From Salinarimonadaceae bacterium (GTDB lineage: Bacteria > Pseudomonadota > Alphaproteobacteria > Rhizobiales > Beijerinckiaceae): a stretch of 56,119 nt of DNA. A program made the translations under genes and the position numbers. The stretch covers positions 1-56,119 of the forward strand of contig REDO01000158.1 of NCBI GenBank assembly GCA_007693435.1, written 5' to 3'. The notes beneath the pieces were generated by a model. The model made no database searches, had not been told where the DNA came from, and saw nothing but the letters and a program-made list of their open reading frames with translations. Positions 48,701 through 56,119 of this stretch are shown in pieces; the first letter of the stretch is position 1; each line of letters opens with the position of its first letter.

Positions 48701-49375
48701 ATGAGCGAGAGGTTCCAGCGAGACTTCAACCGGATCTTCGAGACGCCTCCGGATGACGATCGCGCCGTGTCGATCCTCGCCGAGAGCGGCGTCGATCTGA
48801 CGGACGCTGAGGCATGCGTCCACACACTGATCGGCAGCGGCATCCGGCCCTCTCAGGTCTCCCACATCGATGTCGTGATGCTCCGCGCTCGTCTCGCCCG
48901 AGACGGAATGCTTAAGGAGTGCAGACGTCGACCGGTTGCGGCCGCATGCATTTTTCTGAGCGGGATGATCACTCTCCCGTTTGCGGGGGCGCCGGCCGAG
49001 GCATCCGAGGTCGCTGAAGTCGTGTTGCGCGATCAGGTGATCTTCTGGCTGCAGATCGGCATCGTCTCCTTCATCATCGCCGCGGTTGGCTGGTGGCTGA
49101 TGCTGCCGCGCCGTCTCACCCGCGACGATATCGAGCCGCTCGAGCACGGCCCGCGGCGGAAACACATGCACCGCGGATCGACGTCGACGCTTCTGAAGGC
49201 CATCCGCGCGAAGCGCATCGCCGCGAGGAAGCTCCGCGTTCTGAAAAACAAGATGAAGAACAAATCCCAGCCGAAGGCAAAGCGCAGGTCGCAGAGCCTC
49301 CCGAAGGCGCCGCGGCCCCTCTTCTCGATGGCAGTGGCGATGGGGCTGGCGGCGATGAGCGGGAGGCGCGCATGA
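48701..49375 (+). CDS. two-span membrane protein, first gene of the right operon
   Basis: This is a 224-residue protein. The N-terminal half is soluble (FQRDFNRIFETPPDDDRAV), then two hydrophobic helices (AAACIFLSGMITLPFAG and FWLQIGIVSFIIAAVGWWLM), then a very basic tail (AKRIAARKLRVLKNKMKNK). AGGGGAG precedes the ATG. As the first gene under an operator-like site, it could serve in exclusion or early takeover. No family recognised. Confidence 0.65.
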   Translation: MSERFQRDFNRIFETPPDDDRAVSILAESGVDLTDAEACVHTLIGSGIRPSQVSHIDVVMLRARLARDGMLKECRRRPVAAACIFLSGMITLPFAGAPAEASEVAEVVLRDQVIFWLQIGIVSFIIAAVGWWLMLPRRLTRDDIEPLEHGPRRKHMHRGSTSTLLKAIRAKRIAARKLRVLKNKMKNKSQPKAKRRSQSLPKAPRPLFSMAVAMGLAAMSGRRA

Positions 49376-49755
49376 CGACGATCACCCCGAACGGCGACGC
49401 GACTGAGCGAGCCCTTTCTCAGTACAAAGCATACATCGAGGCATCTATCGCCTCTGGCGACGTTTCGCGTGAGGTGGGACAGCTTACGAACGACATTCTT
49501 GCAACAGCATTGCGCTTTGCCGCGTCTTCTCTCGATAGAGGCGGCGAATACGTCGATGTGGTTATTGGCTTTGATGTGGCCATGGCAGCGTGCGTTGCGT
49601 CCGTCCTGGACAGCCTCGCCAAGAGCGGAAGGGCCAACCGCTACGCTTTACTTGCTCGACACGTGCAGAATGTCTCGCAGATCGTGACGGAAAGTTGGGC
49701 CAGCGATGACTTCATTGTCGAGAGCGCCGTCACACCAGAGGGCGGGACCGCGTAA
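49372..49755 (+). CDS. hypothetical protein
   Basis: This is a 127-residue mostly helical protein (MTTITPNGDATERALSQYKA). An ATGA overlap with the previous gene couples translation. No family recognised. Confidence 0.6.
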   Translation: MTTITPNGDATERALSQYKAYIEASIASGDVSREVGQLTNDILATALRFAASSLDRGGEYVDVVIGFDVAMAACVASVLDSLAKSGRANRYALLARHVQNVSQIVTESWASDDFIVESAVTPEGGTA

Positions 49756-49835
49756 CCGCCGGGAGCCCGGCACCAATTTCGCGAGCAACTCCACAAGCGA
49801 GTGACCGCAGCAAGATCTCCGCAAAGGACCGTTAC

Positions 49836-50846
49836 ATGAGCGCCGACTATGCCTATTGGCTTGCCGCCCTCCAGGGTGAGCGCATCGATCTCAACGAAGC
49901 AACCGACGAAACAACCGGCTCGACGTATCCGGAGCCCGCATGCGGCTTCTACCGACACCGTCGGCGCGACGGGGAATTCGACCCGGTCGCGGTCTGGCGG
50001 AATGGTGACGGGGATCTCGTCGCGAAAATCGGGGGTGCAAGCACCGTGCCGGCCGACTCCGCTTTCAGCGAGAGGGTCTTTGCCTACGCATGCAAGTCGC
50101 CGATCACGGAAGATGTCTATCGGGCGGTGATGGGCGGCGCCGACTGGCCGGAGGATGCGCCGTCGAAAGACGAGATGCGCGGACGCGCTGAGAAGCGCCT
50201 GGCCGACGAGTTTGAGCCCGAAGATCCGAAGCCGTCGCCGGCGAGGAAGAATGCCCCCGCGCATATCATCGCCGAGGAGACGATCAAGGAACTCCGCGCC
50301 GAAGCCGAGAAGTGGCTCAAATCAATCGGCGGCAAGGTCACGACGCAAGAGCAGGCCGACAGAGCCGCGAACTTCGGCGACAGGTTCGCTGAGCTCGAGA
50401 AAGAAGCGGTGTCCACCCATAGGAAGGAAAAGGAACCGCATCTCGAGGCCGGGCGCGCCGTCGACAAGGCATGGAAGCCAGTCGCCGCTCTCGGCGACGA
50501 GAACAAGCGCTGGGCCAAGAAGCTCAACACGGACTTCCTGATCGCCGAGCAGAAGAAAGCCGCGGCCGAGCTGGCGAAGAAGGCGGCCGAAGGCGCGCCC
50601 GTTAAAGCCGACGACGTCAAGGTCAAGGCCGGCACGCGCGGCCGATCGGTATCGCTCGTCACCGTCACCAACTTTCACTGCACCGACGCCGATGCGCTCT
50701 GGGACCACTACAAGAACGACCCGAAGAAGCGGGTCCAGATGCACCCCGACGTCGTCAAGGTCGTCGCGAAGATCGCCACGGCGGAACTGAACGCCGGGCT
50801 CGATGTCCCAGGCGCATGCCTGAAAACCGAAAAAGTCGCCCGCTGA
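49836..50846 (+). CDS. phage recombination-associated hypothetical protein
   Basis: This is a 336-residue protein. A first domain (ACGFYRHRRRDGEFDPVAVW) is followed by coiled-coil (AEETIKELRAEAEKWLKSIGG) and a C-terminal part (HPDVVKVVAKIATAELNAGLDVPG) common to proteins encoded next to phage annealing proteins. It may assist the RecT-like protein that follows 29 bases later. There is no nuclease motif. Confidence 0.6.
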   Translation: MSADYAYWLAALQGERIDLNEATDETTGSTYPEPACGFYRHRRRDGEFDPVAVWRNGDGDLVAKIGGASTVPADSAFSERVFAYACKSPITEDVYRAVMGGADWPEDAPSKDEMRGRAEKRLADEFEPEDPKPSPARKNAPAHIIAEETIKELRAEAEKWLKSIGGKVTTQEQADRAANFGDRFAELEKEAVSTHRKEKEPHLEAGRAVDKAWKPVAALGDENKRWAKKLNTDFLIAEQKKAAAELAKKAAEGAPVKADDVKVKAGTRGRSVSLVTVTNFHCTDADALWDHYKNDPKKRVQMHPDVVKVVAKIATAELNAGLDVPGACLKTEKVAR

Positions 50847-50874
50847 AAGCCTCACGCTGAAGGACTGAATCACC

Positions 50875-52371
50875 ATGAACGCGCTCGTGCCCGCAGAAGA
50901 AAACCGGATGTCCGTAGAGGCCGGCTTTACCCCCCAGGCCTTGGTTCCCAACAGCCTCGCCGGCGTCTGGAAAATGTCGCAGATCATCGCTGAATCGGGG
51001 GTCGCGCCGAAGGATATGGACACCCCGCAGAAAATTTCCGTTGCCATCATGCACGGGCTCGAGCTTGGCATGACGCCGATGACGGCGCTGCAATCCATCG
51101 CAGTCGTCAACGGCCGCCCGACCGTCTGGGGCGACGGCGCGATCGGCCTGATCCGCGGCTCCGGCAAAATGGAGTGGATCAAGGAGCGCATCGAAGGCGC
51201 CGGCGACGAGATGAACGCCATCTGCGAGATCAAGCGCAAGGGCGAGGCCACACCGTCGATCGGCCAATTCTCTGTGCACGATGCGAAGACGGCGGCGCTC
51301 TGGACGAAGGCCGGCCCGTGGAAGCAATACCCGAAGCGCATGCTCCAGATGCGCGCCCGCGCATTCGCCTTGCGAGACGGCTTTGCCGACGTTCTCCGCG
51401 GCCTCTCTATCCGCGAGGAGATGGACGACGTCGAGGCGATGAAGGACGTGACGCCGCCCTCCGCGCCGAAGGCTGCTGATGTCCCCGCTGCCCCGAAGAT
51501 TGAGAATAAGCCCGCCGCAGGGCGGGCGACCAAGACCACCGGGGCGGACACCGCCACGGTGATCGACGCCGAGGTTTCCGCTGCACCCCCCTCCCGGCAA
51601 GAGGGAACCTCGGCGTCGCCCTCCCTTGATGAAGACGCCTATGACGCCGCGTCGGTCCTCGAGGAGATCAAGGGGCACCTCGATCGAGCGCAGAAAGATG
51701 TCGATATCGACGACACACTCACGCTCTACGAGGATGACTTGTCCGGGAAGTTTTCGCCGGCGCAGCGCGGGCAAGTCGAGGAGTGGGAAGCCGCAGCGCG
51801 AGCGCGCATGAAGCCGACCACTACCAAGCCAGCGACCGACGATATCGACGACTTCCCCGGGGATCGGGCGATGGATGTGTTTTCCGTCCCCAAGAACGTG
51901 GGCAGCGTCGGCGCTTATGTGAACATGATCGAGCGCGCCATTGCTGCGACGAAGTCTGCGGAGGACGGCCATAGGCTGACCGCGTTGTGGAACGGTACGA
52001 AGCTGATGCGGGCTGAGCTGGATCTGCCGGATGCCACCCGCAAGGATCTTCTGGAGCGATGCAGGAGTGCGCGCGACGCCCTGATCGGCGACGAGGCGGC
52101 TCAAGGCGACAGCGCTCCCTCTGCGCCGGTTGCGGGCGCCTTTGTCCCGTATTTCGTCCCGGAGGAAGCGCGGTCCATCGAGGACTATGCCGAGATGGTC
52201 AAGCGCAACTGCCTCATCACAAAGACCGTCGAGGAGTGTGAGCGGTTGAAAAAGTGGTGGTTCGCCACATCCGACCTGCGCGACAGGATGGACCCCGCCC
52301 CGTCGAAGACCGTCCGCGATGCGTGGAAGAACTCCGTCTTCTCGCAGATCGCCGACATCAAGGACTCATGA
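50875..52371 (+). CDS. recT: RecT-family single-strand annealing protein with C-terminal repeats
   Basis: This is a 498-residue protein. The first 200 residues show the RecT pattern: ISVAIMHGLELGMTPMTALQSI, VVNGRPTVWGDGAI, and RMLQMRARAFALRDGF. It pairs complementary strands during phage recombination. The second half is unusual: an acidic linker and three related helical units (about 255-312, 340-402 and 434-490), the last two best (GAYVNMIERAIAATKSAED and EDYAEMVKRNCLITKTVEE). No exonuclease partner is adjacent. Confidence 0.82.
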   Translation: MNALVPAEENRMSVEAGFTPQALVPNSLAGVWKMSQIIAESGVAPKDMDTPQKISVAIMHGLELGMTPMTALQSIAVVNGRPTVWGDGAIGLIRGSGKMEWIKERIEGAGDEMNAICEIKRKGEATPSIGQFSVHDAKTAALWTKAGPWKQYPKRMLQMRARAFALRDGFADVLRGLSIREEMDDVEAMKDVTPPSAPKAADVPAAPKIENKPAAGRATKTTGADTATVIDAEVSAAPPSRQEGTSASPSLDEDAYDAASVLEEIKGHLDRAQKDVDIDDTLTLYEDDLSGKFSPAQRGQVEEWEAAARARMKPTTTKPATDDIDDFPGDRAMDVFSVPKNVGSVGAYVNMIERAIAATKSAEDGHRLTALWNGTKLMRAELDLPDATRKDLLERCRSARDALIGDEAAQGDSAPSAPVAGAFVPYFVPEEARSIEDYAEMVKRNCLITKTVEECERLKKWWFATSDLRDRMDPAPSKTVRDAWKNSVFSQIADIKDS

Positions 52372-52380
52372 GGCGCCATC

Positions 52381-52821
52381 ATGGGGCGCTCCGAGAAAAA
52401 CGGGTTCATGGGCGTCGTCACCAGGCACGGGATATCCCCGATCGGCGCCTATGACGCGGAGGTGCTTTCTCGATACCCGATCGGATCGGAAGTCGAATGC
52501 CGCCTCCATCAGCCGAAGACCCCGCGGCTCTCCGGCAAATTCTGGGCGATCCTGGGCCGCGTCGTCGACAACACCGACGCCTTCCCGGACACCCGCTCGC
52601 TCGCCAACGCTCTCCTGATCCACTGCGGATACATCGAGAGCACATCGCTGATCGGCGGCGGCGAGCACCTCCATCCGCGCTCGATATCGGATCTGCAGAA
52701 GGCCGAATTCGAGCAGTTTTTCGAAGAGGCGATGGACGTGATCTGCACGCAGATCATCCCCGGCCTCGATCGCGATGCGCTTCTCGCGAAAGAGCATCGG
52801 TTCGTTGTGAGGAGCACATGA
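52381..52821 (+). CDS. hypothetical protein of the recombination operon
   Basis: This is a 146-residue protein (MGRSEKNGFMGVVTRHGIS) with a central LSGKFWAILGRVVDNTDAFPDTRSL, the style of phage proteins placed near RecT and NinB/DUF1367 genes. It starts nine bases after the RecT stop. Confidence 0.6.
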   Translation: MGRSEKNGFMGVVTRHGISPIGAYDAEVLSRYPIGSEVECRLHQPKTPRLSGKFWAILGRVVDNTDAFPDTRSLANALLIHCGYIESTSLIGGGEHLHPRSISDLQKAEFEQFFEEAMDVICTQIIPGLDRDALLAKEHRFVVRST

Positions 52822-53141
52822 TGGCGAAGGTCATTGCATCAACTGGCGACAGATTCCTGGTCGAAATGAGCGCATCAGAGATCGCAGTGGTCGCAGGCTA
52901 TCGCGGCGCCCGCGACTATCAGTGGCAAGCGATTTTTCGCGGAGGGGAGCCCCCAATCGGCGCGACCATCGATGTCGCTGCCGCGTACACCTTCCACGCT
53001 CGGATCTCTGAAAACCAGGACGTCGCCCGCAAGTCTGCCGGCACGCTGCGCGCCCTTGCCGATCTTCTCGACGGCGCAATGCCGGATGTCGCCCTGCCGC
53101 CTGCGGCGGAAGAGGCGAAGGAGGGCGGCCATGACGTCTGA
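52818..53141 (+). CDS. small hypothetical protein
   Basis: This is a 107-residue protein (MMAKVIASTGDRFLVEMSASE). ATGA overlap with the upstream gene and an AGGAGC site support the start. No family recognised. Confidence 0.6.
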   Translation: MMAKVIASTGDRFLVEMSASEIAVVAGYRGARDYQWQAIFRGGEPPIGATIDVAAAYTFHARISENQDVARKSAGTLRALADLLDGAMPDVALPPAAEEAKEGGHDV

Positions 53142-53445
53142 GAATCGAGCGTCTCTCGGCCCCTACACCATTGCTGAATATCGACACGGCGATGCCGTAG
53201 CCTTCTCCATCGTTGCAGACGGTGTGCCGCTGGGCACCGTGTATGCCCTGAAAGGCGATCCAGGCCGCACTCGTCAGAGAGCGAACGTCTCCTTACTGGC
53301 GGCCTCATGGGATTTGCGCGAAGCGCTCGAGATGGTCCGGGATGCCGACAACGACTGTCGGGCCGATGGGCTCAGAACGATGCCTCCTATTGTTCGCGCG
53401 AAGATTGACGCCGCCCTCGCCAAAGCGGGGGGGCGCGACCGATGA
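53131..53445 (+). CDS. small hypothetical protein
   Basis: This is a 104-residue protein (MTSENRASLGPYTIAEYRH). An eleven-base overlap with the upstream gene and GGAGGGCGGCC before the ATG support it. A beta-rich N-terminus is followed by two helices. No family recognised. Confidence 0.6.
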   Translation: MTSENRASLGPYTIAEYRHGDAVAFSIVADGVPLGTVYALKGDPGRTRQRANVSLLAASWDLREALEMVRDADNDCRADGLRTMPPIVRAKIDAALAKAGGRDR

Positions 53446-53624
53446 TCTGGCTCCACATCCTCAACCTCGTCGGCGCAGTGCTCGCCGTGATGTTCTGGGC
53501 CCGGCACAGTTGGCCCAACGTCATCGCTATAGCGCTCTTCACCATCGCGGCGATCTGCAACGCGGTTTTCGTGATCGACGGTTTGCTGACGCCTCTCCTT
53601 ATTGTGCGCGGGGCGACGCCATGA
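53442..53624 (+). CDS. 60-residue two-span membrane protein
   Basis: Two hydrophobic helices (LHILNLVGAVLAVMFW and VIAIALFTIAAICNAVFV) with a short loop. Coupled by overlap to both neighbours. No family recognised. Confidence 0.55.
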   Translation: MIWLHILNLVGAVLAVMFWARHSWPNVIAIALFTIAAICNAVFVIDGLLTPLLIVRGATP

Positions 53625-53809
53625 TCGGCAACTTCATCATCGCCGTGTTCGGCTACGGCTTCGCGCTCTTCTTTGGATGGGTAGCCCTCCACGGCGCCGT
53701 TATCGACAGGGGGGCGTGGAACTCAACGGCCGGAACAGTGGCCATATTCTTCGCTCTCGGCATGTGCCTGCTGCTTGCCTTCACCACCAAGCTGCTGACG
53801 GGGGTGTGA
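53621..53809 (+). CDS. 62-residue two-span membrane protein
   Basis: Two hydrophobic helices (FIIAVFGYGFALFFGWVAL and VAIFFALGMCLLLAFTT). It overlaps the preceding small membrane gene, so the two may form a pair. No family recognised. Confidence 0.55.
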   Translation: MIGNFIIAVFGYGFALFFGWVALHGAVIDRGAWNSTAGTVAIFFALGMCLLLAFTTKLLTGV

Positions 53810-53811
53810 CC

Positions 53812-54189
53812 ATGAGATGGAGCCCCCAACAGGAGCAGGCGATCAATATGGCTAGCGCCTCACCTGCGACACCCGTCTGTCGCCGCCGTCGCACTGCTGA
53901 TCCTGCGCAGCGTCAACTCAAGCCATCTCGCTACTACATCAAACTGCAGTGGCGCCGGCCGGAGGGGTATGGCGCTCTGGTTCCAAATACGAAACGCCCA
54001 TGGCTCAACAGGGCGTGGCGTTGTTGGCGCGTGTTCGCCGTGATCCCGATCCTCTTTCACACCCGTGAGGAGGCGGAGGCCTACATGCGCAATTTCGATG
54101 TGTTCAAGAATTTGAGGCACCTGCGCAAGGTCTCGGCGTCGATTGAGCGGGTCAGAATCGCTTCTCGCGCAGAAGGACAGGCACTATGA
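53812..54189 (+). CDS. hypothetical protein with helicase-derived N-terminus
   Basis: This is a 125-residue protein. Its first 11 codons (MRWSPQQEQAI) repeat the start of the downstream helicase (MSWSPQQETAI) also at DNA level. The rest (YYIKLQWRRPEGYGALVPN, FHTREEAEAYMRNF) is an unrelated small basic domain. This looks like a recombination product that gave an unknown gene the helicase start region. Confidence 0.58.
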   Translation: MRWSPQQEQAINMASASPATPVCRRRRTADPAQRQLKPSRYYIKLQWRRPEGYGALVPNTKRPWLNRAWRCWRVFAVIPILFHTREEAEAYMRNFDVFKNLRHLRKVSASIERVRIASRAEGQAL

Positions 54190-55280
54190 GCTGGTCTCCC
54201 CAACAAGAGACGGCGATCAAGGCGGTGAAGGCCTGGCTCAAGGATCCGTCGCAACAGGTGTTCAAGCTGTTCGGATTTGCGGGGACCGGCAAGACGACCC
54301 TCGCGAAAGAGTTGGCCGCCGGCGTCAAGGGGAAAGTGCTCTACGGCGCCTTCACCGGCAAGGCCGCGCTCGTGCTCCGGAGCAAGGGGTGCGACGGCGC
54401 GTCGACCATCCACTCGATGATCTACAAGCTCGACGACGAGAGCCGCTGGGAGCCGACGTTCACGCTCAATCCAATGAGCGAAGTCCGGAACGCGAAGCTC
54501 GTGATCATTGATGAGGTCTCAATGGTCGGGGAGGCGCTGGCCGCCGATCTCCTGTCGTTCGGGACGAAGGTGCTCGTGCTGGGCGACCCTGCGCAGCTCC
54601 CGCCCGTCAAGGACGAGGGCTACTTCATCAAGGGCGAGCCCGACGTCATGCTCACGGAGGTCCACCGCCAGGCGGAGGGCAATCCGATCATCCGCATGTC
54701 GATGATGATCCGTGAGGGCCAGAACCTCGAGTGCGGGACGTTCGGGGATAGCAAGGTGATCCCGCGCGCCGCGCTGGGGCAGCGCGAGATCCTCGCCGCC
54801 GACCAGGTGCTCGTGGGCCTCAACCGGACCCGGCACACCGTCAACGGGAAGATCCGTCACCTCCTCGGCCGCGACCCTGACGGCCCGCAGATCGGCGACA
54901 AGCTGGTGTGCCTGCGCAACGACCGGGAGAAGAAGCTCCTCAACGGCGGATTATGGCTCGTCGACGACATCCTCATGGACGCTCCGGACTCGATCCGGAT
55001 GCTCGTCACCTCCGACGACCATGTCGAGAACAGCGCCACAGAGGTCCGGGTGCTGCGACCGTTCTTCGAAGGGCGTGAGAAGGACATCCCATGGGAGGAG
55101 AAGCGCGGCACCCAAGAATTCACCTACGGCTATGCCCTGACGACGCACAAAAGCCAAGGCTCGCAGTGGGGGCATGTCGTCGTTTTCGATGAGAGCAGCG
55201 CCTTTCGGGAAGACCGCGCGAAGTGGCTCTACACCGCCGTCACTAGGGCGGCCGAGCGCGTGACGGTAGTGCGGTCATGA
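54186..55280 (+). CDS. SF1 DNA helicase (RecD/Dda-like)
   Basis: This is a 364-residue protein. Motif I GFAGTGKTT (30-38), Walker B IIDEVSM near 109, motif III GDPAQLPPV near 133, motif V THKSQGSQW near 322 and motif VI YTAVTRAAE near 350 give a complete SF1B helicase core. It would unwind DNA 5' to 3' in recombination or replication. It overlaps both neighbours by four bases. Confidence 0.9.
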   Translation: MSWSPQQETAIKAVKAWLKDPSQQVFKLFGFAGTGKTTLAKELAAGVKGKVLYGAFTGKAALVLRSKGCDGASTIHSMIYKLDDESRWEPTFTLNPMSEVRNAKLVIIDEVSMVGEALAADLLSFGTKVLVLGDPAQLPPVKDEGYFIKGEPDVMLTEVHRQAEGNPIIRMSMMIREGQNLECGTFGDSKVIPRAALGQREILAADQVLVGLNRTRHTVNGKIRHLLGRDPDGPQIGDKLVCLRNDREKKLLNGGLWLVDDILMDAPDSIRMLVTSDDHVENSATEVRVLRPFFEGREKDIPWEEKRGTQEFTYGYALTTHKSQGSQWGHVVVFDESSAFREDRAKWLYTAVTRAAERVTVVRS

Positions 55281-55393
55281 GACTCGGCGCCAACCAACTC
55301 CAAATGCTGATCATGACAGCCTCGCCCGCGTCGATTCTCGTTACGCCCGGCCGGGCTCCGCGCCCCGACGCGCTCGACCTTTTCGCCGATTGA
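55277..55393 (+). CDS. 38-residue hypothetical peptide
   Basis: A short frame (MRLGANQLQMLIMTASPAS, ending RPDALDLFAD) is coupled by ATGA overlap to the helicase stop. The C-terminal DLFAD ending resembles a clamp-binding short motif (QLxLF-like), interesting because the phage carries its own clamp; this is speculative. Confidence 0.42.
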   Translation: MRLGANQLQMLIMTASPASILVTPGRAPRPDALDLFAD

Positions 55394-55405
55394 TCCGAGG
55401 AACCC

Positions 55406-56119
55406 ATGACCCGACAACTCGCCATCCACGACCTCGCCGCCCGCCTCGCGCTCGCGCTCTACCGCCCCGGCCCCTCGCAGAAACGGACCACCGAGATCCT
55501 GCGCGCGGCGCTCGCCGATATCCTGCCCGAGGACGTCGCCGAGCTGCACGGCCGCGCCGTCGCCGCCGAGCAGGCCAACCAGTCCATTCACGACCGCGCG
55601 GCGAAGGAGATCGCGGACGCCCGGCGCGAGCGCGACGAGGCGCGGGGGCAAGGCGTCGCCGCGCATCAATACTACACCCGCGCAGCCGCCGCGCTCCCCC
55701 CGGTGAGGGCCAAGAGGCTGCGATGGATCGTCAATGACGAGGGATCGCGCGCCCATGCCGAGTATCGCCCCGGGCAGTTTCTCAAGGCGGAGAAGACCTC
55801 CGGCGGCTGGGCCCTGTTCGAGACCATTTACGCGATCGGCGGCGACCTCGGCGTTTTCGACACCCTCGACGACGCGCAGGCGCACGGTCAGGCGCTGTTC
55901 GCCATGAAAACCGTGGCGGACGTCGAGCCCGCCCCGGCGGACAGCACGGCCGCCACCCTGCGCCACATCGCGCGCGTCCGCGCCCTGCTCGGCGAATTCG
56001 CGGTCGAGATGATCCGCCGCGGCGAGCGTCACGACGCCTCGAAATTCGATCCCGTCGAGAAAGGCCCGCTCGACGAGATGCAGGGCCTCATCGAGCGCGA
56101 GGGTCAGGCGGCCTACGGC
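55406..56119 (+). CDS. DUF5662-like protein, 3' end beyond the window
   Basis: At least 238 residues are visible. The N-terminal half (LAARLALALYRPGPSQKRTTE) has coiled-coil (AAKEIADARRERDEARG). The last 50 residues (LRHIARVRALLGEFAVEMI then RHDASKFDP) match the opening of the DUF5662 family with its HDxSK motif, seen in many phages. No stop codon is reached. CGAGGAA precedes the ATG. Confidence 0.62.
   Translation, partial: MTRQLAIHDLAARLALALYRPGPSQKRTTEILRAALADILPEDVAELHGRAVAAEQANQSIHDRAAKEIADARRERDEARGQGVAAHQYYTRAAAALPPVRAKRLRWIVNDEGSRAHAEYRPGQFLKAEKTSGGWALFETIYAIGGDLGVFDTLDDAQAHGQALFAMKTVADVEPAPADSTAATLRHIARVRALLGEFAVEMIRRGERHDASKFDPVEKGPLDEMQGLIEREGQAAYG

Noticed and set aside
1-56119. 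Integrase, excisionase or transposase
   Set aside because: I looked for tyrosine and serine recombinase motifs and for Mu-type transposase; none was found in the window.

Overview
The window is almost entirely one temperate tailed phage (prophage or phage genome) from a GC-rich alphaproteobacterium, probably of the Hyphomicrobiales/Rhizobiales. The host assignment is an inference from the high GC content, the style of the tRNA-Pro(TGG) fragment at the left edge and a GcrA-like small regulator. The phage is a mosaic. It has a lambda-type head and packaging module (Nu1/A terminase, portal, W, S49 protease with nested scaffold, decoration protein, E-type capsid) joined to a P2-type contractile tail (V, W, J, I, fibre, FI, FII, E/E', T, U, X, D). 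No integrase lies in the window, so the attachment site cannot be fixed. The last gene runs off the right edge.

Layout. 1-1069: partial host-type tRNA-Pro, a repeat-rich spacer, a secreted SNase-like nuclease and a 33-residue membrane peptide. 1079-4032 (minus): lysis cassette with membrane proteins, nested spanins, a holin and an M15 endolysin, interrupted by a plus-strand HNH endonuclease that is frameshifted in a T6 tract. 4077-20312 (minus): tail genes. 20327-28277 (minus): head and terminase genes. 28278-29002: divergent control region. 29003-37664 (plus): early operon of small unknown genes followed by a DnaN-like clamp, an ATP-dependent DNA ligase and a HerA-like ATPase. 46025-37618 (minus): Cro-like regulator followed by RuvC-like resolvase, two DNA methyltransferases and DnaB. 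46172 (plus): CI-like, self-cleaving repressor. 47017-48383 (minus): HU and RNase HI with an unexplained spacer between them. 48701-56119 (plus): membrane protein, RecT-type annealing protein, small genes, SF1 helicase and a DUF5662-like gene.

The most coherent regulatory signal is a dispersed family of about nine 16-bp partial palindromes (approximate consensus GTCTAATAnAATnGAC). They lie at the CI/Cro region, in the promoter of the 29-kb early operon, in front of HU, in front of the 48.7-kb operon and beside the head of the structural operon. In two places two copies are exactly 30 bp apart centre to centre. I infer that these are operators of the CI-like repressor and that it governs every early unit from dispersed sites. 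A second repeat, GCGCAATCGAGCGCAC, sits 11-20 bases upstream of five start codons in the early operon only and looks like a translation or processing signal.

Other points of note are a P2-type slippery heptamer (T TTT TTG) for E/E' frameshifting, two homopolymer frameshifts that interrupt otherwise canonical genes (HNH and a Dcm-like methylase), a glycine-rich domain inserted in the tail sheath, a duplicated helicase N-terminus, and a membrane-anchored HerA-like ATPase paired with a small membrane protein.
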